DNA of 32,586 nt from contig CANIHR010000020.1 in the NCBI GenBank assembly GCA_947467185.1, positions 1 through 32,586 on the forward strand, given 5' to 3'. A program made the translations under genes and the position numbers. Each line of letters opens with the position of its first letter. The first letter of the stretch is position 1. Positions 1 through 7,611 of this stretch are shown one piece after another. This DNA is from Bryobacterales bacterium. GTDB lineage: Bacteria; Acidobacteriota; Terriglobia; Bryobacterales; Bryobacteraceae. A model generated the notes under the pieces. It searched no databases and was not told where the DNA came from. It saw nothing but the letters and a program-made list of their open reading frames with translations.

Positions 1-53
1 CCTGCCTCGGGATTCCAAGTCAGGTCGTTTTTGTTTCGGGCTGATTGCGCCGG

Positions 54-1991
54 TTATTCGTCGGCGGTGCGGGCGGCGATTTCGGCGGTGATGGTGGCGA
101 TGAAGGTATCGACTTCCACGGGGCCCAGGTCGGCGCGCTTGCGGTGGCGAACGGCGACCTGACCGGCTTCCGCCTCGCGGCCTCCGATGACCAGCATGTA
201 GGGCACCTTCTGCATCTGCGCTTCGCGGATCTTCAGGTTGACCTTTTCGCTGCGGTCGTCGAGGGTTACGCGGACGCCGGCGGCCTTCAGCTTCGCGACC
301 ACTTCCTTCGCGTAGTCGTTCTGGCGGTCGGTGATGGGCAGGACGGTCGCCTGCACCGGGGCAAGCCACGTCGGGAACGCACCAGCGTAGTGTTCCACCA
401 GGATGCCGAAGAAGCGTTCCACGGAGCCGAACAGGGCGCGGTGGACCATGAGCGGGCGGTGCTTCTTGCCGTCTTCAGCCACGTATTCGAGTTCGAAACG
501 GCGGGGCAGGGTGAAGTCGAACTGCACCGTGGAAAGCTGCCACAGACGGCCGATGGCATCGACGAGTTTGACGTCGATCTTCGGGCCGTAGAAGGCGGCT
601 TCGTCGGGGATCACAGTGGCTTCAATGCCGAGGCGGTCGCAGGCTTTGCGGAGCGAGCCTTCGGCGAGTTCCCACATGGCGGGTTCGCCGTCGTACTTGC
701 CGCTGGCACCCTGGTCCCAGGTGGAGATTTCTGCCTTGTAGGAAGTGAAGCCGAAGGTTTTGAGCGTATCCTGCGCGAAGTCGAGGCAAGCAACGATTTC
801 GTCTTCGATCTGTTCGGGCGTGCAGAAAATATGCGCGTCGTCCTGCGTAAAGCCGCGGACGCGGAGCAGGCCGTGCATGGTGCCGGAGCGCTCATAGCGG
901 TACACGGTGCCGAGTTCGCCGAGGCGGATGGGCAGGTCGCGATAGCTGTGCTGACGGTCGGCGTAGATCAGAATATGGCCCGGGCAGTTCATGGGCTTCA
1001 GCTGGTATTCCGAGTCGTCGAGTTCCATCGGAGTGAACATATTCTCCGAGTAGAAGTTGGCGTGGCCCGAGACCTTCCACAGGTCGCGGCGCATGACGTG
1101 GGGCGTGTAGACGAGCGAGTAGCCGCGTTCCAGATACGCGTTGCGCATCCAGTCTTCCAGCGTCTTGCGGATGATGCCGCCCTTGGGGTGGAAGAAGATG
1201 AGGCCGGGGCCGGCGAGTTCCTGGATGCTGAAGAGGTCGAGTTCCTGGCCGAGCTTGCGGTGGTCGCGCTTCTTCGCTTCTTCCAGCTTGTTGAGGTACT
1301 CGTCGAGTTCCTTCTTCGAGAACCAGGCGGTCGCGTAAATGCGCTGCAACTGCTTGTTCTTTTCGTTGCCCTTCCAGTACGCGCCGGCGACACTGAGGAT
1401 CTTGAAGGCCTTGATCTTCGAGGTGTCGGGGATGTGCGGGCCGCGGCAGAAGTCGATGAAGTGGGGTCCGAGGGTGTATTCGGAGAAGATGTCGTCGGCG
1501 CGCTCTTCGATGAGTTCCACTTTCATGGGCTCATTCATGGCGCGGTACTTCTCCAGGCCTTCGGTCTTGGCGATGAGTTTGCGCTCGAACGTCAGGCCCT
1601 TCGCCTGGAGTTCCCACATCTTCGCTTCGATCTTTTCCAGATCCTGCGGGGTGAAGGCTTCGGGGCGGTCGAAATCGTAATAGAAGCCGTTTTCGATGGG
1701 CGGGCCGATGCCGAGTTTGGTTTCGGGGAAGAGCTCCAGAACAGCAGCGGCGCAGAGGTGGGCGGTGGAGTGGCGGTAGACCTCCAGAGCCTGCGGGTCT
1801 TTCGACGTCAGGATCTGGACGGTGGCGTCGGCCTCAATCGGACGATTGACATCGACGAGAACGCCGTTGACCTTGGCGACGATTGCGGCGTCGGCGAGGC
1901 GAGGGCTGATGTTGCGCGCTACATCGAGCGCACTGGAACCCGGTTCGATCTGCTGGACGCTACCATCCGGCAGGGTAATTTGGATGCTCAT
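54..1991 (-). CDS. thrS: Threonyl-tRNA synthetase
   Basis: 645-aa ORF with TGS domain N-terminus (ITLPDGSVQQIEPGSSALDVA), HSTAHL editing-domain motif, class II aaRS core (PMNCPGHILIY, YRYERSGTMHGLLRVRGFTQDDAHIFC) and C-terminal anticodon-binding domain. Confidence 0.97.
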   Translation of the reverse strand: MSIQITLPDGSVQQIEPGSSALDVARNISPRLADAAIVAKVNGVLVDVNRPIEADATVQILTSKDPQALEVYRHSTAHLCAAAVLELFPETKLGIGPPIENGFYYDFDRPEAFTPQDLEKIEAKMWELQAKGLTFERKLIAKTEGLEKYRAMNEPMKVELIEERADDIFSEYTLGPHFIDFCRGPHIPDTSKIKAFKILSVAGAYWKGNEKNKQLQRIYATAWFSKKELDEYLNKLEEAKKRDHRKLGQELDLFSIQELAGPGLIFFHPKGGIIRKTLEDWMRNAYLERGYSLVYTPHVMRRDLWKVSGHANFYSENMFTPMELDDSEYQLKPMNCPGHILIYADRQHSYRDLPIRLGELGTVYRYERSGTMHGLLRVRGFTQDDAHIFCTPEQIEDEIVACLDFAQDTLKTFGFTSYKAEISTWDQGASGKYDGEPAMWELAEGSLRKACDRLGIEATVIPDEAAFYGPKIDVKLVDAIGRLWQLSTVQFDFTLPRRFELEYVAEDGKKHRPLMVHRALFGSVERFFGILVEHYAGAFPTWLAPVQATVLPITDRQNDYAKEVVAKLKAAGVRVTLDDRSEKVNLKIREAQMQKVPYMLVIGGREAEAGQVAVRHRKRADLGPVEVDTFIATITAEIAARTADE

Positions 1992-2051
1992 AGGAGGAAC
2001 TTTTCAGGTTATCATCCATGCGCACTCGCAAATTACCGCTGCCGGGGCTGT

Positions 2052-3290
2052 TTACCAGTTTGTCTGGGAGCCGTCGGGGCGCTTCAGCATGTGGGTGAGG
2101 CTGAAAGCTTCCTTGTGATCTCCGATGAGCTGGAGCTTTGAGGTGTCCACATCGACGCCGATGCCGGGGCGTTCGTTGGGCCAGAGCTTACCGTTGCGGA
2201 GGTCGTAATGCTGGTTGAGGTACGGCCAGGGGCGGGTGCCGCCCATCACCATTTCCATGAGCGCGGGGCCGGGGAAGGCGGCGCAGCAGTGAACCATGGC
2301 GGCTTCTGAAATCGGTCCGGTGAAGTGGGGGACGAGGCCGACGTAGTGGGTTTCACACGCGGCAGCGATCTTCTGGAACTCGGTGATGCCGCCGACGTTG
2401 GGGACCGTGGCGCGGGCGTAGTCGATCAGGTGATTTTCCACGAGTTCATTCCAGTCCCACTTGGGGCCGAACTGCTCGCCGACGGCGATGGGCACCTTTA
2501 CCTGTCCACGGAGGGTGCGATAGACGCCGGGGTTTTCGCTGCGGACGAGATCTTCGACGAAGTAGGGGCGAAGGGGCTCGATGAGGTTCGCGAGCGTGAT
2601 GGCGTCGGGCATGTCGAGCTCGGTGTGGAAGTCGATGCACCAGCCGCCGTCGCGGCCGACACCTTCGCGGACCTGTTTGCAGAGTTCGTAGACGCGGTTG
2701 ACGTTATTGAAGCGATCGACCGTGGGGCCCTGGGAATCGGTGGAGATGCGGTAGGCGCGGTAGCCGGCTTCCACGCAGGCGCGGGCGACTTCCTTCGGCG
2801 TGCCCTGAGCGGGGTAGCCGGTGGAGTAGCATTCCACGTGGTCGCGGGAGAGGCCGCCCAGAAGCTGGTAGACGGGGACTCCGAGGGCTTTGCCCTTCAG
2901 ATCCCAGAGGGCGACGTCGAGAGCGCCGAGGGCGTGGGCTTTTTCGCGGCCGGCGGGGTAGAAGTAGGAGCGGTACATCGACTGCCAGAGGCGGTCGGTG
3001 CGGAACGGGTCTTCGCCGATGAGGAGACCGGCGCACTGTTCCATGGTGTCGCCGGAGCCGCCTTCGCCCACGCCGAAGAGGCCGGAGTCGGTTTCGACGA
3101 TGACGACGTTGGTGCTCTGGTTGAAGAGGGGCTGTTTGGTGTTGGGGCGACCGGCGGCGTCGGTGGGCGTCCTGTAGTAGCGAATGCGGGTGATTTTGGT
3201 TTTCGGGAGGCCAGCGGCGTCGGCCTGGTCGGCAAGGGTGGCGGCTGCGGTGGCACCGAGGCAGGTTTGAAGGAAGGCTCTGCGTTTCAT
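2052..3290 (-). CDS. Mandelate racemase/muconate lactonizing (enolase superfamily) protein, sugar-acid dehydratase-like, with Tat signal
   Basis: GALDVALWDLKGKALGVPVYQLLGG, metal-ligand-type motifs DFHTE / VEDLVR / VGEQF and VPHF. Start chosen at the internal Met (3290), giving MKRRAFLQTCLGATAAATLADQADA, a twin-arginine signal. The ORF track start at 3428 would overlap the divergent gene. Confidence 0.85.
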   Translation of the reverse strand: MKRRAFLQTCLGATAAATLADQADAAGLPKTKITRIRYYRTPTDAAGRPNTKQPLFNQSTNVVIVETDSGLFGVGEGGSGDTMEQCAGLLIGEDPFRTDRLWQSMYRSYFYPAGREKAHALGALDVALWDLKGKALGVPVYQLLGGLSRDHVECYSTGYPAQGTPKEVARACVEAGYRAYRISTDSQGPTVDRFNNVNRVYELCKQVREGVGRDGGWCIDFHTELDMPDAITLANLIEPLRPYFVEDLVRSENPGVYRTLRGQVKVPIAVGEQFGPKWDWNELVENHLIDYARATVPNVGGITEFQKIAAACETHYVGLVPHFTGPISEAAMVHCCAAFPGPALMEMVMGGTRPWPYLNQHYDLRNGKLWPNERPGIGVDVDTSKLQLIGDHKEAFSLTHMLKRPDGSQTNW

Positions 3291-3309
3291 GTCGTTGATT
3301 ACTTTACTA

Positions 3310-3321
3310 TGATCATGATCA
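3310..3321. promoter_or_regulatory. Perfect 12-bp palindrome TGATCATGATCA between two divergent start codons
   Basis: Read directly: actatgatcatgatcagcc. The palindrome occupies much of the 34-bp gap between the start codons at 3290(-) and 3325(+). Confidence 0.35.
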
Positions 3322-3324
3322 GCC

Positions 3325-4881
3325 ATGAAGAATTCGAACCTGTCCCGTCGCACGTTTTCGAAGACGCTCCTTGCCGGAGCTCCTCTCCTTGCCCAGGCCC
3401 AGCAGGGCAGTAAGCCTGCCCGTATCAAGATCGATACGGAGCGGGTGGTGGGCGATATTGACCCGAAACTCTATGGGAATTTCGTGGAGCATCTGGGGCG
3501 GTGTGTGGAGGGCGGGATTTTCGAGGAGGGCTCGAAGCTTTCCGACGCCGAGGGGTATCGGAAAGATGTCCTGAAGGCGTCGAAGGACCTTAATATCGGG
3601 TTGCTCCGCTGGCCGGGTGGGAACTTCTCGTCGAACTACCACTGGAAGGACGGCATCGGGCCGCGTGATCAGCGCCCGCCACGTCTGGAAATGGCGTGGG
3701 GCACGGTGGAGAGTAACCGCTTCGGGACGCATGAATTTCTGAAGTACACGGAGATGCTGGGGACGGAGCCGTATTTCTGCACGAACCTGGGGACAGGCAC
3801 GTGGGAAGCGGCGCAGCAGTGGGTGGAGTACTGCAATTCGTCGGAAGATACGGCGATGACGCGGCTGCGGAAGCAGAATGGCCGTCAGCAGCCGTGGAAG
3901 GTCAATTACTGGGGTCTGGGTAATGAGATGGACGGACCGTGGCAGATGGGGCATCGGTCGGCTGAGGATTACGGGAAGTTCGCGCTGGAAGCGGCGAAGC
4001 TGATGAAGTGGACGGACCCGAACATCAAGCTGATTGTGGCGGGGTCTTCGAACTATGGGCCGGGGATTGACTGGATTGGCTGGAACAAGACGGTGCTGGA
4101 GTATCTGAAGCACCACGGGGATTACCTGGCCCTGCACATGTATGTGGGGAACCGTGAGAACAACTACCTGGAGTTTCTGGCGAGTTCGCGGGACATGGAT
4201 GAGAAGACCAAGACCGCCGAAGGCGTGATTCGGGGGGCGATGTCGACCGAGCCGGGGCGGAAGATGTATATCGCGTGGGATGAGTGGAATGTTTGGTATC
4301 GGGCACGGGGTGACAAAGAGCGGGGCCGGAAGATTCTGGAAGAACGCTACAACCTGGAAGACGCGCTTGTGGTGGCGACGTTCCTGAACTCGTTCATCAA
4401 CAACGCGCATATCGTGAAGATCGCGAATATGGCCCAGCTGGTGAACGTGATCGCGCCGATGTTCACGAGTCCGGAGGGGATGTTCCTGCAGACGATTTAC
4501 TACCCGCTGATGATGTTCGCGCAGAACAGCAAGGGTAAGAGTCTGGAGCTGTTTGTGGATTCGCCGAAGTATACGAGCAAGCGGTTCGGGGATGTGAATT
4601 ACATCGATACGTCGGCGGCGTATGACAACGGGAATCTGGTGCTGAACGTGGTGAACCGGCACGAGACGCAGGCGATCACGGTGGAGATCGAAGCGCAGGA
4701 TAAGCAGTTCTCCGGGCCGGTCTCGATTTCGGAAGTGAACGGGCCGGACATCAAGGCGGAGAATGATTTCGGGGTGACGAAAGTGAAGGCCACGCCGCGC
4801 ACGGCGACGGCGCAGGGGCACAAGCTGACGATGCAGTTCGCTCCGCACTCTTACACGATGCTGAAGGTGAAGCTGGTCTGA
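3325..4881 (+). CDS. Alpha-L-arabinofuranosidase (GH51-like), exported via Tat-like signal
   Basis: 518-aa ORF; DPKLYGNFVEHLGRCVEGGIFEEGS, RWPGGNFSSNYHWKDGIGPRDQRP, GLGNEMDGPWQMGH, WDEWNVWY; N-terminus LSRRTFSKTLLAGAPLLAQA. Confidence 0.93.
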   Translation: MKNSNLSRRTFSKTLLAGAPLLAQAQQGSKPARIKIDTERVVGDIDPKLYGNFVEHLGRCVEGGIFEEGSKLSDAEGYRKDVLKASKDLNIGLLRWPGGNFSSNYHWKDGIGPRDQRPPRLEMAWGTVESNRFGTHEFLKYTEMLGTEPYFCTNLGTGTWEAAQQWVEYCNSSEDTAMTRLRKQNGRQQPWKVNYWGLGNEMDGPWQMGHRSAEDYGKFALEAAKLMKWTDPNIKLIVAGSSNYGPGIDWIGWNKTVLEYLKHHGDYLALHMYVGNRENNYLEFLASSRDMDEKTKTAEGVIRGAMSTEPGRKMYIAWDEWNVWYRARGDKERGRKILEERYNLEDALVVATFLNSFINNAHIVKIANMAQLVNVIAPMFTSPEGMFLQTIYYPLMMFAQNSKGKSLELFVDSPKYTSKRFGDVNYIDTSAAYDNGNLVLNVVNRHETQAITVEIEAQDKQFSGPVSISEVNGPDIKAENDFGVTKVKATPRTATAQGHKLTMQFAPHSYTMLKVKLV

Positions 4882-4885
4882 CGGG

Positions 4886-5923
4886 CTAAGCGGGGCGAAC
4901 CCGCTCCGCGACAATCGTGATTTGCATATCGCGCGCCAGACTAACGAGCTTGCTCACGTCTGGCGCGTTTCGCGTTACGAAGAGCTGGGAAATGCCTTGG
5001 GCACGGGCATAGTCGGCGATGGCCTTGTGGGTGTTGCCTGCGGCGGGGATGGCGTTGGCGTGGATGCGAAGGTTGGCGCAGATGTTGAGCCAGGGTTCGG
5101 AAGCGGGGGCGTCGGTGTCGATCAGGACCGCGTCACAGGGGCAGGCGAGATAGTCGGCGACGCGGCGGCCACGGCGGATCAGCATGGCGGTGGAAGGGTG
5201 CGGGGTCAGCCACAGGAGAATGCGCTCGCCTGTTTTTGAGGCGGGCGTGGGGGAGACCGCGGCTTCTTCGCGGCGTTCTTCCAGTTGGTGCGCGGTCTGG
5301 CGAAGCGCCAGTTCGCGGAGGGCGTTCAGGTTGGCTTCCGTGAAGAAGTTTTCGAGCGCGAGACGAGCCTTTTCGTGTGAGTAAACGACGCCTCGTTCCA
5401 GGCGGTGGATGAGGGCGCGCGGGGTGACGTCGACCATCACAACTTCGTCGGCTTCCTGCAGGACCCAGTCAGGTACGGTCTCGCGGACCTGAATGCCGGT
5501 AACCTGCCAGATCTGGTCGTTGAGGCTTTCGATGTGCTGGACGTTGACGCTGGTGAGGACGTCAATGCCGGCGTCGAGGAGGGCGACGACGTCCTGCCAG
5601 CGCTTCTCGCGCTCCGCGCCGGGGACATTGGTGTGTGCGAACTCATCGACGACGGCGATTTTTGGCTTGCGGGCGATGACGGCGGCCGTGTCCATTTCCT
5701 CAAATGCGGTTTCGCGGTGGGTGAGGGTGGCGCGCGGGACGAATTCGAGGTCAGTGGTGAGGGCGATGGTTTCTGCGCGGGCGTGGGGTTCGAAGTAGCC
5801 GATGACCACGTCGTGTCCGGTTGCCTGCAGGCGCTGGGCTTCGAGCAGCATCTGGTAGGTCTTGCCGACGCCGGCCGCGTAGCCGAGGAAGACTTTCAGT
5901 TTGCCCTTGTGTTTACCAGACAT
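4886..5923 (-). CDS. Stand-alone KdpD N-terminal (sensor ATPase) domain plus USP-like domain, copy N1
   Basis: KVFLGYAAGVGKTYQMLLEAQRL, VVIGYFEPHARAET, IAVVDEFAHTNVPGAEREKRWQDV, VNVQHIESLNDQIWQVTGIQVRETVPDWVLQEADEVVMVDVTPRALIHRLERGVVY are KdpD signatures. Followed by a USP-like fold; no HisKA/HATPase. Confidence 0.92.
   Translation of the reverse strand: MSGKHKGKLKVFLGYAAGVGKTYQMLLEAQRLQATGHDVVIGYFEPHARAETIALTTDLEFVPRATLTHRETAFEEMDTAAVIARKPKIAVVDEFAHTNVPGAEREKRWQDVVALLDAGIDVLTSVNVQHIESLNDQIWQVTGIQVRETVPDWVLQEADEVVMVDVTPRALIHRLERGVVYSHEKARLALENFFTEANLNALRELALRQTAHQLEERREEAAVSPTPASKTGERILLWLTPHPSTAMLIRRGRRVADYLACPCDAVLIDTDAPASEPWLNICANLRIHANAIPAAGNTHKAIADYARAQGISQLFVTRNAPDVSKLVSLARDMQITIVAERVRPA
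4932..4967 (+). terminator. Perfect 10-bp inverted repeat (CGCGCCAGAC...GTCTGGCGCG) followed by TTT; possible terminator for the arabinofuranosidase transcript, inside the 3' end of the convergent KdpD-N1 gene
   Basis: cgcgccagac-taacgagcttgctcac-gtctggcgcg-ttt; nested GAGC/GCTC in the spacer. Located about 50 bp past the arabinofuranosidase stop. Confidence 0.35.
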
Positions 5924-5926
5924 ACG

Positions 5927-7015
5927 TTACGCTGAGTGCCCCTGCGGAAAGAGTCGCACATCGATGCCTTCGGCGGCCTGGATGAGACGGTCGACCGGAT
6001 TCTCTTTCCAGAAGGCCCAGCCTTTGCGCTGCGTGTGGCCGATGAAGAGCTGGGTGACGCGTTCGCGGTGCGCGAACTGAAGAATGCGGGCGATGGGGTC
6101 GGTGCCATCCAGGACATAGACTTCGGCACCGAGGCGACGGGCGTAGTTGAGATTTTCCTGCAGGGCTTCTTCTTCGCCGCGTGGCAGTTCGCCCTGGCTG
6201 ACATAGACGGCGAGCAGTTGCCCGTGGAAGCGCTGGGTGGCGCGGGCCGCGCTGTCGAGCATGGATTTCGCACTGCGGGGTGTGATGCAGACGAGGAGGC
6301 GCTCCTGGGTGCTCCAGCTCTGGCGGATGCCGTGGGCATCCATGTAGCGCTGCAACTGCTCCTCGACGACCTGGGCTGCCAGCAGGAGGGCCTGTTCGCG
6401 GAGGCCGGAAAGCTGTTCGGCGGTCAGGTTGCCGCGTTCACCCGCGCCGGCGACTTCTTCGGCGGGGACATCGACAATGACCAGTTCATCGGCGGAATGA
6501 ATGAAACCGGCAGGGACGCTGCTGGTGGCGCGCCTGCCGGTGATTCGTTCCACTGCACTTTGTTCTTCGGCCACGTGCTGCAGGTTGATGGCACCGACGA
6601 CGGTGATGCCGGCTTCGAGGATTTCATCCACGTCCTGCCAGCGGTGGCGGTTGCGGCTGCCTTCCGGATTTTCGCGGGCGAGTTCGTCGATGAGGCAGAC
6701 CTGGGGTTTGCGCCGCAGGATGGCGGGGACATCAATGGTTTCTTCGCCGCCGACCGACATCAGGGGGATGACTTCGATTTCGTGGAGGAAGGTTTCGAGG
6801 TGTTCGGAACCCTGCCGCTGGATGACGCCAACCACGACGTCCTGCCCTCGTTTCAGGCGGCGGAGGCCTTCGTCGAACATGCGGACAGACTTGCCGACGC
6901 GGGGCGCGTAGCCGAGAAAGATCTTCAGGCGTCCGCGCGAGTCGTGCTCTTCGTGGGCCTGTATCTGCCGCAGTAAATCGTCCGGATTGGGTCGGTTCAA
7001 CTCCTGGTCGTTCAT
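5927..7015 (-). CDS. Second stand-alone KdpD N-terminal domain plus USP-like protein, diverged paralog N2
   Basis: IFLGYAPRVGKSVRMFDEGLRRLKRGQDVVVGVI, VCLIDELARENPEGSRNRHRWQDVDEILEAGITVVGAINLQHV, VPAGFIHSADELVIVDVPAEEV; USP-like C-terminus; no kinase domain. Confidence 0.88.
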   Translation of the reverse strand: MNDQELNRPNPDDLLRQIQAHEEHDSRGRLKIFLGYAPRVGKSVRMFDEGLRRLKRGQDVVVGVIQRQGSEHLETFLHEIEVIPLMSVGGEETIDVPAILRRKPQVCLIDELARENPEGSRNRHRWQDVDEILEAGITVVGAINLQHVAEEQSAVERITGRRATSSVPAGFIHSADELVIVDVPAEEVAGAGERGNLTAEQLSGLREQALLLAAQVVEEQLQRYMDAHGIRQSWSTQERLLVCITPRSAKSMLDSAARATQRFHGQLLAVYVSQGELPRGEEEALQENLNYARRLGAEVYVLDGTDPIARILQFAHRERVTQLFIGHTQRKGWAFWKENPVDRLIQAAEGIDVRLFPQGHSA

Positions 7016-7596
7016 CAGCGTTTTACAGGTACCTTTTCATCCAGTGCCATGTTCAGACGGAGGACGTTGACGCGTGGCTCGCCGAGAAAGCCGAGATCGC
7101 GGTGTTGTGTGCCCTCGTCCACTAATCGTCGCACTATGGCCACCGGGATGCCGCGGGCGGCTGCAACGCGGAGGGCCTGGACTTGGGCGTTGGCGGGGGA
7201 GATCTCAGGGTCAAGGCCGCTGCCGGAGGTGGTAATGGCGTCAGCCGGGATGGGGCCGGTGTAGTCGGGATTGTCCCTGCGGTACTGCGCGGCGTCTTTG
7301 GTGAGGCGGTCGGCGAGGGCCGGATTGGTGGGGCCGAGGTTGCTGCCGGAGGAGTTGGCGGCATCGTAACCGGTGCCGGCGGCGGAAGGGCGCGGGTGGA
7401 AATATTCGGGCTTCGTGAAGTTCTGGCCGATGAGTTCCGAGCCGATAACCTTGCCGTTCTGTTCGATAAGGCTGCCACTGGCCTGGCGGGGGAAGAGGAC
7501 CTTCGCGGCGGCGGTGACGCCGAGGGGGTACACGATCCCGGTGAGGACCGTGAAGAACAACGTCATGACCAAGCCGATTCTGAGTGCTTTCAACAT
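7015..7596 (-). CDS. kdpC: Potassium-transporting ATPase subunit C
   Basis: 193 aa, N-terminal TM helix, SELIGQNFTKPEYFHPRPSA, YDAANSSGSNLGPTNPAL, DAITTSGSGLDPEISPANAQVQALRVAAARG. Confidence 0.97.
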   Translation of the reverse strand: MLKALRIGLVMTLFFTVLTGIVYPLGVTAAAKVLFPRQASGSLIEQNGKVIGSELIGQNFTKPEYFHPRPSAAGTGYDAANSSGSNLGPTNPALADRLTKDAAQYRRDNPDYTGPIPADAITTSGSGLDPEISPANAQVQALRVAAARGIPVAIVRRLVDEGTQHRDLGFLGEPRVNVLRLNMALDEKVPVKR

Positions 7597-7611
7597 TTGA
7601 GTGTCCTTTCG

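Noticed and set aside
1-53. Possible start of infC (IF-3) downstream of thrS on the minus strand
   Set aside because: thrS-infC adjacency is common and the minus frame after the thrS stop can be read from an ATC codon (ISPKQKRPDLESRGR), but about 50 bp is too short to recognise IF-3 and no SD is visible.
45-2141. 698-aa plus-strand ORF antisense to thrS
   Set aside because: Composition-driven shadow ORF in GC-rich DNA; thrS on the other strand has full family motifs, and the antisense protein has low-complexity G/D/E/V/F-rich sequence without domains.
3319-4914. 531-aa minus-strand ORF antisense to the GH51 gene
   Set aside because: R/H/P/L-rich shadow translation with no recognisable motifs; GH51 is clear on the plus strand.
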